Both the position numbers and the translations under genes were made by a program. A model generated the notes under the pieces. It saw only the letters and a list, made by a program, of their open reading frames with translations. It did not search any database and was not told the DNA's origin. A stretch of 64,000 nt of DNA from Candidatus Rickettsia kotlanii (GTDB lineage: Bacteria; Pseudomonadota; Alphaproteobacteria; Rickettsiales; Rickettsiaceae): the NCBI GenBank assembly GCA_030295365.1, contig AP027062.1, forward strand, positions 82,001 to 146,000. Direction: 5' to 3'. Shown here in pieces: positions 40,366-49,513 of this stretch; the first letter of the stretch is position 1, and each line of letters begins with the position of its first letter.

Positions 40366-41643
40366 TTACGCCGGTATATCTTCAATAACCGGTTGTTTTT
40401 TGTTTGATTTTGTAGAAATGAGAGAGGTCATTATCGGTTCGACTAAGCCGTTAACTACCTCTTTTGTAATAGTAATACGCTGTTTTTTTAGCTCGGCAAC
40501 TTTATACATACTATCAAGCAAAAGATGCTCAAGTATTGAACGAAGTCCTCTTGCTCCCGTCTTTTTAGCTAGAGCTTTTTCGGCAACAGCTTCTAAGGCT
40601 GAATCATCAATTACAAGCTCAGCATCATCAAGCTCAAATTGTTTCTGATATTGCTTTACTATGGCGTTCTTAGGCTTAGTTAAAATTGTAATTAAAGTTT
40701 CTTTGTCTAACTCATCTAAAGTAGTAACGATGGGTAATCTACCGATAAATTCAGGAATTAAACCGAATTTAGTTAAATCCTCAATCTCTAGGGATTTAAG
40801 AATCTCACTATTATTTTTCTCTTTATCTATATTTACGTTAGCTGCAAAGCCTATAGAACTATGATTAGTTCTTGAGGTTATAATGCTATCAATCCCCATA
40901 AAAGCACCACCGCAAATAAATAAGATATTTGAAGTATCTAACTGTACGAAATCTTGTTGTGGGTGTTTCCTACCGCCTTGAGGAGGCACGGAAGCAACTG
41001 TTCCTTCCATAATTTTAAGTAATGCCTGCTGTACTCCTTCACCTGATACATCCCGTGTAATAGAAGGATTCTCCGATTTACGGGCAATTTTATCAACCTC
41101 GTCAATATAAATTATACCTTTTTGTGCTTTTGCTATATTAAACTCAGCTGCTATCAATAAACGTAGTAATATATTCTCAACATCTTCACCGACATACCCG
41201 GCTTCTGTTAAAGAAGTAGCATCTGCCATAGTAAAAGGTACGTCTAAAATTTTAGCAAGCGTTTGAGCAAGTAAAGTTTTTCCTGAACCGGTAGGACCGA
41301 TCAGTAAGATATTCGACTTATTAAGCTCAACGTCATTATTGCCAGATTGTACATATTCAAGCCTCTTATAATGGTTATAAACCGCTACTGCTAAAATCTT
41401 TTTCGCTTGATCTTGCCCAACTACATAATCATTTAGAATTCCACATATTTTTTGTGGCGTTGGAATTGAAGAAGTAATTTGCTTTAAAGCAACTTTACTT
41501 TCTTCTTTCATAATATCTGTACATAAATCTATACATTCATCACAAATAAATACTGCAGGACCTGCTATCAGTTTTTTTACTTCATGTTGTTTTTTACTAC
41601 AAAACGAACAAATCAATGCTTTTTTATCAGCTTCTACTACCAT
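40366..41643 (-). CDS. clpX: ATP-dependent Clp protease ATP-binding subunit ClpX
   Basis: ClpX unfolds tagged proteins and feeds them to ClpP. The 425-residue protein has the N-terminal zinc-binding domain (CSFCSKK…[10 protein letters not shown]), Walker [15 protein letters not shown], pore loop [11 protein letters not shown], Walker [12 protein letters not shown], and [15 protein letters not shown] with the IGF-type ClpP-binding region nearby (SSIGFAANV). [10 protein letters not shown] is sensor 2. Length is normal. No clpP was found in this window. Confidence 0.96.
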   Translation of the reverse strand: MVVEADKKALICSFCSKKQHEVKKLIAGPAVFICDECIDLCTDIMKEESKVALKQITSSIPTPQKICGILNDYVVGQDQAKKILAVAVYNHYKRLEYVQSGNNDVELNKSNILLIGPTGSGKTLLAQTLAKILDVPFTMADATSLTEAGYVGEDVENILLRLLIAAEFNIAKAQKGIIYIDEVDKIARKSENPSITRDVSGEGVQQALLKIMEGTVASVPPQGGRKHPQQDFVQLDTSNILFICGGAFMGIDSIITSRTNHSSIGFAANVNIDKEKNNSEILKSLEIEDLTKFGLIPEFIGRLPIVTTLDELDKETLITILTKPKNAIVKQYQKQFELDDAELVIDDSALEAVAEKALAKKTGARGLRSILEHLLLDSMYKVAELKKQRITITKEVVNGLVEPIMTSLISTKSNKKQPVIEDIPA

Positions 41644-41679
41644 TAACTTTCTTTTTTATGTTTATTTTAACAATTCTTA

Positions 41680-42231
41680 CTACAGTACTCTTGCGTACAT
41701 ATAATAATCTTTATGCTCATTTGCAACTATTTCGTATTTTTTAAGAATTCCTTCTCTAGCAAAACCGCATCTCTCAAGAAGATTAATCGAACGAAAATTA
41801 TCAGTAATTACTGTTGCTTGTATTCTTATAATACCAATATAATCAGCAAATTTTAAAATATTCTTTATAGATTTTAACATCATACCTTGACCCCAAAAAT
41901 TAGGATCTAGATCATAACTTATTTCTGCTCTATGATGTTCTAGATTTATTATATTAAAACCGGCAGTACCTATTAATTTATTATTGTCTTTAATGGCAAT
42001 CCCCCAATAAAAACTTCTATAATTTTTATATAAACTAGACCAATAACGTATTTCCTCTCCGGCTTCTTCTATGTCTTTAGGCCTATTGCTATCAGTTATA
42101 TAAATAGCCATTTCCGGCTTACTCATATAATTAAAATAATCTTGTGCATCCTCCGCGACTAACTCTCGTAAAACTATATCGTTTAAATCAAACACAGGAA
42201 AAGGGGCATATAAATGTCCTCTATTTATCAT
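41680..42231 (-). CDS. GNAT-family N-acetyltransferase, RimJ/RimL-like
   Basis: A 183-residue acetyltransferase. YFNYMSKPEMAIYIT at the start, FYWGIAIKDNNKLIGTAGFN and AEISYDLDPNFWGQGMMLKS (acetyl-CoA pyrophosphate loop, W-G-x-G-M pattern) followed by NFRSINLLERCGFAREGILK are classic RimJ-type motifs. Relatives acetylate ribosomal-protein N-termini or small molecules; the substrate here is unknown. It lies 36 bases upstream of clpX on the same strand. Confidence 0.85.
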   Translation of the reverse strand: MINRGHLYAPFPVFDLNDIVLRELVAEDAQDYFNYMSKPEMAIYITDSNRPKDIEEAGEEIRYWSSLYKNYRSFYWGIAIKDNNKLIGTAGFNIINLEHHRAEISYDLDPNFWGQGMMLKSIKNILKFADYIGIIRIQATVITDNFRSINLLERCGFAREGILKKYEIVANEHKDYYMYARVL

Positions 42232-42329
42232 ATATACTAACTATTTTTCTGTATAATATGTATAATATAAATATATTGCATATTCATATTATTTTATTAT
42301 TAATTTTACTTATGAGTATATATCTATAA

Positions 42330-43016
42330 TTATACATACTTAATCGGGTCTTGTACATTATTCTTTTTAAAAGCATCAAGTCGTGCAATGCATGATAGAC
42401 ATTGACCACAAGATAAACCGTCCTCTGTTGGATCATAACATGATATTGTTTTACTATAATCTACTCCAAGCTCAAGCCCTTTTTTAATTATTTGCTCTTT
42501 GGTCATATTTATTAAAGGAGCATGAATAGTAATATTTTCTCCATTTACTCCTGCCTTAGTTGCTAAATTTGCCATTGCTTCAAAGGATTTTATATATTTA
42601 GGACGACAATCAGGATAGTTAGTATAATCATTAGTGTGTACCCCAATAAAAATATCTCTAGCTCCTATAACCTCAGCAACCCCTAGTGCGTAGCTTAAAA
42701 ATATTGTATTACGTGCCGGTACATAAGTAACCGGTATGTCACTTGGTAATTGATCTGTGTTTTTAAATTTTGGTACATCTATATTATCATCAGTCAATGC
42801 AGAACCGATAAATGACTGCAAATCAATATTAATAACCCTATGTTGTTTTACATTATAATCTTTAATTAATTCTTGGATTTTTTGGACTTCTGGACTATTG
42901 CGTCTATGATAATTAAAACTTAGAGCATAAATGTCATAATCCATTTTGTTAACTATCTCAAGAACCGTAGTAGAATCAGGTCCACCGCTTAATAAAATAA
43001 CTGCTTTTTTTTTCAT
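42330..43016 (-). CDS. queC: 7-cyano-7-deazaguanine synthase
   Basis: QueC makes preQ0, the precursor of queuosine in tRNA, from 7-carboxy-7-deazaguanine with ammonia and ATP. The 228-residue protein has the PP-loop [29 protein letters not shown] and the C-terminal zinc cluster SCYDPTEDG…CGQCLSC. Its ATG overlaps the hicB stop (ATGA), so it appears to be read from the hicAB transcript. Whether the other queuosine genes exist cannot be seen here. Confidence 0.95.
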   Translation of the reverse strand: MKKKAVILLSGGPDSTTVLEIVNKMDYDIYALSFNYHRRNSPEVQKIQELIKDYNVKQHRVINIDLQSFIGSALTDDNIDVPKFKNTDQLPSDIPVTYVPARNTIFLSYALGVAEVIGARDIFIGVHTNDYTNYPDCRPKYIKSFEAMANLATKAGVNGENITIHAPLINMTKEQIIKKGLELGVDYSKTISCYDPTEDGLSCGQCLSCIARLDAFKKNNVQDPIKYV

Positions 43017-43363
43017 TGTTTTACCGATAAAGTTAATTTTTGAGATACTAAAGCATTTAAACTAATTTTTGCTCTAAGTGCTTCAAGTACTAAAGCTCGA
43101 TGCACACGTTTATCTACTCTAACATTAAACTGTCCACTATACTCTTTCCTAGACGGAGCCAAGGGAATAGATTGATTATGACTTATATAACTTTCTTTCA
43201 TTAAAGTCCAAGCTTGTTGTAATTCTTGCAGTGCTTTTTCAGGCGAATTGCCAAAAGCTGATACATTCGGTAGCTCTTCAAATCTTGCTAGCCAATCTCC
43301 ATTCGTATCTTTAAAAAGTTCTATAGTAAACCCGTCAAATGTATCATTTGTTTTCATCTTCAT
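43013..43363 (-). CDS. hicB: HicB-family antitoxin
   Basis: A 116-residue protein from ATG 43363 ([11 protein letters not shown]). It has the HicB fold ([20 protein letters not shown], then [17 protein letters not shown]) and a C-terminal ribbon-helix-helix-like segment ([19 protein letters not shown]) that would bind its own promoter. HicB neutralises the HicA mRNA interferase. The frame is open five codons further from a TTG at 43375. It overlaps hicA upstream by about 20 bases and queC downstream by four. Confidence 0.87.
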   Translation of the reverse strand: MKMKTNDTFDGFTIELFKDTNGDWLARFEELPNVSAFGNSPEKALQELQQAWTLMKESYISHNQSIPLAPSRKEYSGQFNVRVDKRVHRALVLEALRAKISLNALVSQKLTLSVKQ

Positions 43364-43511
43364 TTCCTTTTGCAAAGTTTAAAAATTGTCGAACTTGATA
43401 TTCTTTTGCCATATTTCCAAAAGTGTGAATAGATAACCTATTTCCTTTGGGCGAGTACCAAATCTGATGGCTACCTTTTTGCCTATCTTTAACCCAACCA
43501 CACTTAGTCAT
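43344..43511 (-). CDS. hicA: HicA-like toxin (short, possibly N-truncated)
   Basis: A 55-residue frame from ATG 43511: CGWVKDRQKGSHQIWYSPKG, then NRLSIHTFGNMAKEYQVRQF. The G-W-x…GSH pattern with the catalytic His is the HicA (YcfA) double-stranded-RNA-binding signature. Full HicA proteins start with about ten more residues forming the first helix. Upstream in the same frame there is a stop five codons before a hydrophobic ICTF stretch, so this copy may have lost its first helix and be inactive. It overlaps hicB. Confidence 0.7.
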   Translation of the reverse strand: MTKCGWVKDRQKGSHQIWYSPKGNRLSIHTFGNMAKEYQVRQFLNFAKGNEDENK

Positions 43512-43641
43512 GAAAGTACAAATCAGAAAAACTTAATCCTGTAGGATTTTGCTTTATTTATAAGTTTTATATACCGATTCATGTTGCAACTATATATAGT
43601 TATAATATATCAGTCAAATAATGTTAATACAATAAATATTC

Positions 43642-43670
43642 TTGACTAACTCCTTCTGATAATCTAAATT
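43642..43670 (+). promoter_or_regulatory. Predicted promoter of tRNA-His
   Basis: TTGACT (43642-43647) and TAAATT (43665-43670) are spaced by 17 bases and end 16 bases before the tRNA. This is a fair match to the sigma-70 consensus, predicted by eye only. Confidence 0.45.
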
Positions 43671-43686
43671 TACGTTGTTAATTTAT

Positions 43687-43764
43687 GGCGGGTGTAGCTC
43701 AGTTGGTTAGAGCATCAGGTTGTGGTTCTGAGGGTCACGGGTTCGAATCCCGTCACTCGCCCCA
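43687..43764 (+). tRNA. tRNA-His (anticodon GUG) with encoded G-1
   Basis: The anticodon stem TCAGG/TCTGA encloses TTGTGGT with anticodon GTG. The eight-base acceptor strand GGCGGGTG pairs with CACTCGC and C73, so an extra G at -1 opposite C73 is encoded in the genome, followed by CCA. The T arm has GGGTTCGAATCCC. Confidence 0.96.
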
Positions 43765-43774
43765 TGTTTTGGAA

Positions 43775-43953
43775 TTGTTGTGTGGTTACCAAATCATCAT
43801 TACGAAGAAAATTACAAAGTAATTGACGAAGCAATCCAGTAAAAAAATGCTAAAATTAATACTTTTTTATTATTCTTCTGGATTGCCACGTCGCTTCGCT
43901 CCTCGCAATGACAATTTGGCATCCATGCAACAACACCTACAGTCGCTCGCAAT
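43775..43953. repeat. Palindromic repeat, family B, long two-armed form
   Basis: Outer arms TTGTTGTGTGGTTACCAAAT and ATTTGGCATCCATGCAACAA pair imperfectly. Inner arms CATCATTACGAAG and CTTCGCTCCTCGCAATGA enclose GAAGCAATCCAG and CTGGATTGCCACG. It sits between tRNA-His and the ABC transporter. The same two-level layout occurs at 46690-46852. Confidence 0.8.
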
Positions 43954-43967
43954 GACATTTTTTTCTT

Positions 43968-45698
43968 ATGGATATCAAACTTTTATATAGACTAGCTAAA
44001 TATCTAAGGTTCTATAAAAAAGATTTGATCATCGTTATGATCTCTTTACTTAGCGTATCAGCTTCATTATTACTAATCGGTAGTATTTTTAGAAATTTAG
44101 TTGATAAAGGCTTGAGCAAAGACCATATTTTATCGGTTGATAAATCTATATTATATATTTGTTTATTAATTATTATCTTAAGTATTGCTAGTTTTTTTCG
44201 TTCATATTTTATCAATAATATTGCTGAAAAGGTAGTTAATCAAATAAGAAAAGAAGCTTATAGTAATTTAATTAATTATGAAATTGAAGAATTTGAAGAA
44301 CTAAAAATCGGCGATATAATTTCACGCCTAACAAATGATATAGATCAAATATCTACTCTCATCGTTAATTTCTTATCTTTTTTTATTCGCAATTCGGTGA
44401 TGCTAATTGGCGGCATTACATTAATGTTTTTTGAAAGCTTTAAACTCGCTTCTATAGTAATCATTACCATTCCTATCTTATTAATTCCTTTAATTAAATT
44501 CGGCAAGCATGTTAAGGTTTTATCTAAAAAAGCTCTAGAATCTAAGTCACTTTTAGCATCAGATATTGATGAAACTTTTAATAATATTAGAGCTATTTAT
44601 GCTTTTAACCATCAAATAAACAAAATTGCCGATTTTGATATTAAATTACAAAACTATTTAATATACTGCAAAACCCGTTTAAAAATTCGTGCTTTATTCT
44701 TTGCGATTTCAATAGCCATTATATCTCTTGCGATTACTTTAGTCGTTTGGATCGGAGCTTTAGATATAGTGAAAGGTCATTTATCTGCAGGACAAATTAT
44801 CTCGTTTATTTATTATGCGATTATCGCCGGAGTTAGCTATGGCGGTATTGTTGAGCTACTAAGCGAAATGCATTTACCTGTTACAGCCCTTGAGAGAATA
44901 ATTACAATTATAGATAAAACACCTATAGTACATAATAATTATTTAGAATTAAATAATTCCGATCCAATCTCGATAGAATTCAAAAATGTCGATTTTACCT
45001 ATCATTCAAGACCTAATTTAAGGATTATTAATAATATGTCTTTGAAGATAAATGCCAATAAGTTTCTTGGTATTGTAGGTAGATCAGGTGCAGGAAAAAG
45101 TACCGTGATACAGTTACTGCTGCGTTTTTACCGACAAGAAAACGGCACTATCCTTATTAACAATCAAGATATCACTCTTTTAAATCCTGCTGAAATTCGT
45201 AAATTAATTGCCTATGTTCCTCAAGAGGCTAGCATTTTTTCTGGTACTATAAAATCAAATATTATATTCGGTAATAATGAAGCAAGCGACGACGAAATAA
45301 ATGAGATAATAAAAATTACAGGAATAGAAGAATTTGCTGCTAAACTTCATGACGGTATAAATGCTAAAATCGGTGCAAGAGGGGTTAGATTATCAGGAGG
45401 ACAGAAACAAAGAATAGCTATTGCTAGAGCATTACTACGCATGCCGCAAATTTTACTTCTTGATGAGGCAATGAGTGCTTTAGATACGATGAGCGAACAA
45501 AAATTACTAGAGTCTATAAAAAAAATAATGAAAGGGAACATTATTATATCAATTGCCCATCGAATTAGTAGTATAGAATCAGCTGATTATATTTTAGTAA
45601 TAGATAAAGGAAGAGTAGTCGCTGAAGGATCACATAATGATTTATCTAAAAACTCAGAAATTTATCGAAATATTTGCAGAGAGCAGTTAACAATATAA
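43968..45698 (+). CDS. ABC transporter, fused permease-ATPase (MsbA-like exporter)
   Basis: A 576-residue half-transporter: six membrane helices (about residues 20-300), then a nucleotide-binding domain with Walker A GRSGAGKSTV, Q-loop YVPQEASIFSG, signature LSGGQKQRIAIARAL and Walker B ILLLDEAMSALD with switch His (IAHRISS). Relatives export lipid A, other lipids or drugs as homodimers. It could be an MsbA-type lipid flippase; the sequence alone does not decide. The predicted ATG follows family B repeat DNA. Confidence 0.9.
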   Translation: MDIKLLYRLAKYLRFYKKDLIIVMISLLSVSASLLLIGSIFRNLVDKGLSKDHILSVDKSILYICLLIIILSIASFFRSYFINNIAEKVVNQIRKEAYSNLINYEIEEFEELKIGDIISRLTNDIDQISTLIVNFLSFFIRNSVMLIGGITLMFFESFKLASIVIITIPILLIPLIKFGKHVKVLSKKALESKSLLASDIDETFNNIRAIYAFNHQINKIADFDIKLQNYLIYCKTRLKIRALFFAISIAIISLAITLVVWIGALDIVKGHLSAGQIISFIYYAIIAGVSYGGIVELLSEMHLPVTALERIITIIDKTPIVHNNYLELNNSDPISIEFKNVDFTYHSRPNLRIINNMSLKINANKFLGIVGRSGAGKSTVIQLLLRFYRQENGTILINNQDITLLNPAEIRKLIAYVPQEASIFSGTIKSNIIFGNNEASDDEINEIIKITGIEEFAAKLHDGINAKIGARGVRLSGGQKQRIAIARALLRMPQILLLDEAMSALDTMSEQKLLESIKKIMKGNIIISIAHRISSIESADYILVIDKGRVVAEGSHNDLSKNSEIYRNICREQLTI

Positions 45699-45704
45699 AG
45701 GGGT

Positions 45705-45864
45705 ATGTCATTCCTACGAAAGCAGGAATCCACTCAACTTTAATGTTATATTACGACTTGAGCGTGGTATCTTAGGGTATAATCTGTGACATAAGGTCCT
45801 GTGGTCAAGCTACGGTATGATACTGAACACTTTTTACTGGATTCATGCTTTCGCGGGAATGACA
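45705..45864. repeat. Family A palindrome with a family C palindrome nested inside
   Basis: ATGTCATTCCTACGAAAGCAGGAATCC and CTGGATTCATGCTTTCGCGG…GAATGACA are the A arms. Between them, CGACTTGAGCGTGGTATC and its partner GTCCTGTGGTCAAGCTACGG…TATGAT form a C-type hairpin. Simple insertion of one repeat into another explains this. Confidence 0.75.
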
Positions 45865-45942
45865 ATAAAGTATATAATTGATATATTTGTTACAATAAAA
45901 GTTCCTTAATATAAAAAATTTAAATGTTTAATATAATTTAGC

Positions 45943-45970
45943 TTGAAAGCTGCCGTGGCTTTGTTATAAT
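45943..45970 (+). promoter_or_regulatory. Strong predicted sigma-70 promoter for the small secreted protein
   Basis: TTGAAA (45943-45948) and a perfect TATAAT (45965-45970) are separated by 16 bases, 31 bases before the start codon. A clear AAAAGG ribosome-binding site follows about eight bases before the ATG. It is the clearest promoter in the window. Confidence 0.75.
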
Positions 45971-46000
45971 CACAATTATAAAACAAAAAAGGTTTACAAA

Positions 46001-46249
46001 ATGAAAAATTTATTAAAGATTTTATTAATTCTAGCTTGCGCAAACTCAGTATTTGCTTCATCAATGCAAATGCCTGCCCCAGCTTCAGTTACAACAACCC
46101 AAATACAAGCTATGAGTACTGACGATCAACAAGCTTGGATTGCTAGTTTAACAGCAGATCAGTATAATATGTTAAGTCCTGATGTCCAAAAGTGGGTAAT
46201 GGAGAATACTACCGATACTCAAAAACAAACTTTAGGAATTAATCATTAA
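46001..46249 (+). CDS. Small secreted periplasmic protein, unknown function
   Basis: An 82-residue protein with a clean signal peptide (MKNLLKILLILACANSVFAS, probable cut after VFA). The mature part of about 62 residues has repeated helical turns (DDQQAWIASLTADQYNML, SPDVQKWVMENTTDTQKQ), Gln-, Thr- and Met-rich with no Cys. A good promoter and ribosome-binding site precede it, and a family E palindrome follows 28 bases after the stop, which might end the transcript. No family is recognised. It may be abundant. Confidence 0.75.
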   Translation: MKNLLKILLILACANSVFASSMQMPAPASVTTTQIQAMSTDDQQAWIASLTADQYNMLSPDVQKWVMENTTDTQKQTLGINH

Positions 46250-46276
46250 TATTTTAATTAATTTTTAAAATTGATA

Positions 46277-46438
46277 GGGGCTATTAACAAAATAATTTTA
46301 ATTGATAATTAAAAAGAATTTTTAGCGAAAATTAATAAGATTTTTGAGGGAATAGTTAATTCTATTTCAAAAAAGCCTTAGTAATTTGCAGTAAAAATAA
46401 ATTTAATTAGTTTTAAAATTTATTTTGTTAATAGTCCC
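46277..46438. repeat. Long palindromic element, family E, copy 3
   Basis: Ends GGGGCTATTAACAAAATA and TATTTTGTTAATAGTCCC are reverse complements with one mismatch. The core AGCGAAAATTAATAAGATTT followed by GAGGGAATAGTT matches the 12707 copy, and TTTCAAAAAAGCCTTAGTAA matches the 50203 copy. The outer arms differ from the other copies while still pairing with each other. Confidence 0.8.
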
Positions 46439-46689
46439 GCATGTTAGGGATCATTATTCTTAACATATGTCACTAAAAATTTCTGCTTGCACTTCCTTTC
46501 AGTCTTCCTGTTATCGTATCATGTATATACTCCTGGTAAATAAAAATTGCTAGACGAGCATAAATATTCATTGATTCTTTCTTTAAACAATACACTAATT
46601 ATTGTAAGCTATAAGAATATAGAAAGCTTGATTTGCTGTGTGGCTTTGCTGTCATTTTTGCGTCCTTATTTATGTCATCCCCGCAAAAA
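46439..46689. other. Intergenic region between family E and family B repeats
   Basis: About 250 bases with no recognised gene. The 66- and 83-codon open frames reaching into the following repeat have no signs of coding and run through repeat DNA. Confidence 0.5.
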
Positions 46690-46852
46690 TGTTGTTGTGT
46701 ATATCGGTTTTTCCATCATTGCGAGAAAATTTACAATAGTAAATTGATGAAGCAATCTTGGGAAGAATTTCTACGATTGCCATGCTCACTAACGTTCGCT
46801 CGCAATGATGACTTGGTATCTATGCAACAATGCTTCGCAAGGATGACATCGC
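46690..46852. repeat. Palindromic repeat, family B, long two-armed form
   Basis: GTTGTTGTGTATATCGG (outer) then CATCATTGCGAGAAAATTTA, GAAGCAATCTTGGG, GATTGCCATG…CGTTCGCTCGCAATGATG and outer TGGTATCTATGCAACAATG. It lies upstream of the MFS drug exporter gene. Confidence 0.78.
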
Positions 46853-46909
46853 GCAGGCTTTCGGATTCAATAATACTTTGCTAAAATAATCTCAAACTAA
46901 CAATTACTT

Positions 46910-48085
46910 ATGAAATTAATTATTACCGTAATCATTATGGAAATACTCGCTGGAGCGGAAATAGATTTATTCATTCCAAGTTTTCCTGAAATACAAGATA
47001 CATTCAACCTTTCAACTTTTATGACAGAGTTACTACTTGGTATTAATCTAACTGCCTATTGTATTACTTCGCTTATAGTCGGTAATTTAGGAGATAGGTA
47101 CGGACGCAGACCGATTATTATACTCGGTTTACTGATTTTTAATCTTGGTAGTTTATCTTGTGTATTTGCAAATAATTATGCAACTATATTATTTGGAAGA
47201 TTTTTGCAAGGATGCGGGATATCATCGGTTGCAGTGCTAGTATATGTTGTTCTTGCCGATATTTATTCGGTACAAGAACAGCAAAAATTCATGGGCATTT
47301 TAAATGGCACTATTGCCCTTTCTATGGCAATAGCACCGGTTATAGGTAGCTACGTCAATTTATTTTGGGGCTGGCGTGGCAATTTTGTTTTGTTGCTTAT
47401 AGTAAGTTTGATCAGCCTAATTCTTGGTATATTATTTATTCCAAAAAGAGAAGTTAATAAAAAAATACGTATTTCTTTAAAAGAATATATACCTATCTTC
47501 AAATCGCCAAAAGCTATATATTATATACTTACAATGATATTTCTTGCACAAGGATATTGGATATTTATTGGGATTGCTCCTATTTTATATATGCAAGATT
47601 TAGGTGTAACTTTAGAATATTTCGGACTTTATCAAGGAGCAATGGCAGCTCTATTCTCAATTATGAGCTTTTCAAGCGGTTATTGCTTTAAAAAATTCGG
47701 TATTAAAAATTGCTTCTATTTTGGAGTTATATTTATAATACTATTTCTACTAGGAAATAGCATATTAGTTGTATATAATATTAATAATCCTTTAACCATA
47801 ACAATAGTTACTTTATTATTATCTCTTGGCGTGATATATCCGATTAACATATTATGGCCCTTGCTTTTAGAAGCTATTCCGGACGGTAAAGCTCGTATGA
47901 CGGCTATTTTCACTGCGGCTAGATTGATTTTAACAGCATTTGGGCTGCAATTAGTAGGATTTTTGTATAACGGTACTTTTATTCCTCTTGGCATTACTAT
48001 ATCCAGTGTTACACTACTTGGGTTAGTAACATTACCTAAATTATTTAAGTACGATAAAATCTTTGAGATTTCTAGTAACGTATAG
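46910..48085 (+). CDS. MFS transporter, Bcr/CflA drug-exporter type
   Basis: A 391-residue protein with 12 helices. PSFPEIQDTFNLS at helix 1, NLGDRYGRRPIIILGL (loop 2-3 motif), and GRFLQGCGISSVAVLVYVVLAD with IAPVIGSYVNLFWGWRGNF (antiporter motif C region) are the DHA1/Bcr signatures. It probably exports drugs or metabolites with proton exchange; the substrate is unknown. Confidence 0.88.
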   Translation: MKLIITVIIMEILAGAEIDLFIPSFPEIQDTFNLSTFMTELLLGINLTAYCITSLIVGNLGDRYGRRPIIILGLLIFNLGSLSCVFANNYATILFGRFLQGCGISSVAVLVYVVLADIYSVQEQQKFMGILNGTIALSMAIAPVIGSYVNLFWGWRGNFVLLLIVSLISLILGILFIPKREVNKKIRISLKEYIPIFKSPKAIYYILTMIFLAQGYWIFIGIAPILYMQDLGVTLEYFGLYQGAMAALFSIMSFSSGYCFKKFGIKNCFYFGVIFIILFLLGNSILVVYNINNPLTITIVTLLLSLGVIYPINILWPLLLEAIPDGKARMTAIFTAARLILTAFGLQLVGFLYNGTFIPLGITISSVTLLGLVTLPKLFKYDKIFEISSNV

Positions 48086-48107
48086 ATGTCTTTTATCATC
48101 AATTGTG

Positions 48108-48209
48108 TCGTCATTGCGAGGAAAAACTGTAAGTTTTGACGAAGCAATCTCAGGAATTTGTCATTATTTCATAAGATTGCCACACAGCCTACAGCTGCTC
48201 GCAATGACA
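48108..48209. repeat. Palindromic repeat, family B
   Basis: CGTCATTGCGAGGAAAAAC…GAAGCAATCTCAGG is mirrored by ATAAGATTGCCACACAGCCT…GCTGCTCGCAATGACA. It lies between the MFS gene and lolC. Confidence 0.82.
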
Positions 48210-48265
48210 AAAAAGCTGATTCACACAGGAATAACCTAGAAACGGATGTAAGAAAAAATAAATAA

Positions 48266-49513
48266 ATGATCAATAACAATTTTATCTTCAAGATAGCTTT
48301 CAGATATTTTAGAGCTAAGAAAAACGAAAAGTTTATTTCTATTATTTCTGCCTTTTCTTTAGTGGGCGTAATGATCGGCGTTGCAGCATTGATAGTAGTC
48401 ATGTCCATTATGAACGGTTTTCATATAGAGCTTACTAAAAATATTATCGGCTTAAATGGGGATATAGTGATAAATCGGCGAGGTGGTAGTATTGATAACT
48501 ATGAAGAGATTAAAGCCAAACTCCTAAAACAAGATTATGTAAAGCATGTCACTTTCATTGCTCACGGTCAAGCTTTGGCTCTTGGTAAAAGTAATAATAG
48601 CGGTGTGCTTATTAAAGGCATGACATTAAAGGATCTAAGTGTAAGAAACGAAATCTTTAAAAATGTAAATTTTGGTAGTTTTGATAATTTTCACGGCAAA
48701 AACGTAATAGCACTCGGAGAACAATTAGCAAGCAATTTAGGCGTAACCGTTGGGGATAAGATTAGATTAATTTCACCGAATTTAGTTTCTACCACCTTTG
48801 GCAGTATGCCAAGATCAAAAGAATTTAAAGTTATAGCAATTTTCAATAGTGGTATGTATGATTATGATCTGACAACGATATTAATGCCGCTTACCGCAGC
48901 ACAAAATTTCTTATCTCTCGGCAACGATATTAATTTAATCGAAATTAATAGTCTAGATCCTGATAAAGCTCTCGCATATTCATATAAAATACAATTATTA
49001 TTAGGTCCAACCCTATATGTATTTAATTGGCAAACCTTAAATTCACAATTTTTAAGTGCTCTTGCTATTGAGCGTACGGCTATGTTTACTATTCTATCTT
49101 TAATTATTACGGTTGCCGCATTTAATATTATTTCAAGCTTATTTATGCTTGTTAAAGATAAAACTTCAGATATTGCAATTCTTAGAACTATGGGAGCAAG
49201 CACTAAGCAAATAATGCTTATTTTTATCTATAACGGAATGTTTATAGGATTACTTGGCACAACACTAGGTGTAATCCTTGGTGTTACCTTTTCTTATAAT
49301 ATTCAAACTATCAAGAATTATTTGGAGCATATAACCGGTACTAAAATTTTCGAGGCAGCTATTTATTTTCTTTATAGTTTACCTTCAAAAGTAAGAGCTG
49401 AGGATATTATTTTAATTACCTCTTTATCTATAATATTGTGTTTTCTTGCGACAATTTATCCTTCTTATAGAGCCTCAAAATTAAATCCCGTGGATGCCCT
49501 AAGATATGAATAA
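48266..49513 (+). CDS. lolC: Lipoprotein-releasing ABC transporter permease LolC/LolE
   Basis: The 415-residue membrane subunit of the Lol system, which extracts outer-membrane lipoproteins from the inner membrane for LolA. It has an N-terminal FRYFRAKKNEKFISIISAFS and helix 1 (GVMIGVAALIVVMSIMNGF), a large periplasmic domain (about residues 50-265), and a C-terminal FtsX-like block of three helices with AILRTMGASTKQIMLIF. One permease gene is seen, so the complex may use it as a homodimer (inference). It overlaps lolD by eight bases. Confidence 0.94.
   Translation: MINNNFIFKIAFRYFRAKKNEKFISIISAFSLVGVMIGVAALIVVMSIMNGFHIELTKNIIGLNGDIVINRRGGSIDNYEEIKAKLLKQDYVKHVTFIAHGQALALGKSNNSGVLIKGMTLKDLSVRNEIFKNVNFGSFDNFHGKNVIALGEQLASNLGVTVGDKIRLISPNLVSTTFGSMPRSKEFKVIAIFNSGMYDYDLTTILMPLTAAQNFLSLGNDINLIEINSLDPDKALAYSYKIQLLLGPTLYVFNWQTLNSQFLSALAIERTAMFTILSLIITVAAFNIISSLFMLVKDKTSDIAILRTMGASTKQIMLIFIYNGMFIGLLGTTLGVILGVTFSYNIQTIKNYLEHITGTKIFEAAIYFLYSLPSKVRAEDIILITSLSIILCFLATIYPSYRASKLNPVDALRYE

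Noticed and set aside
46547-46884. Two overlapping plus-strand frames before the MFS gene
   Set aside because: They run mainly through a family B palindrome, with no domain and no ribosome-binding site.
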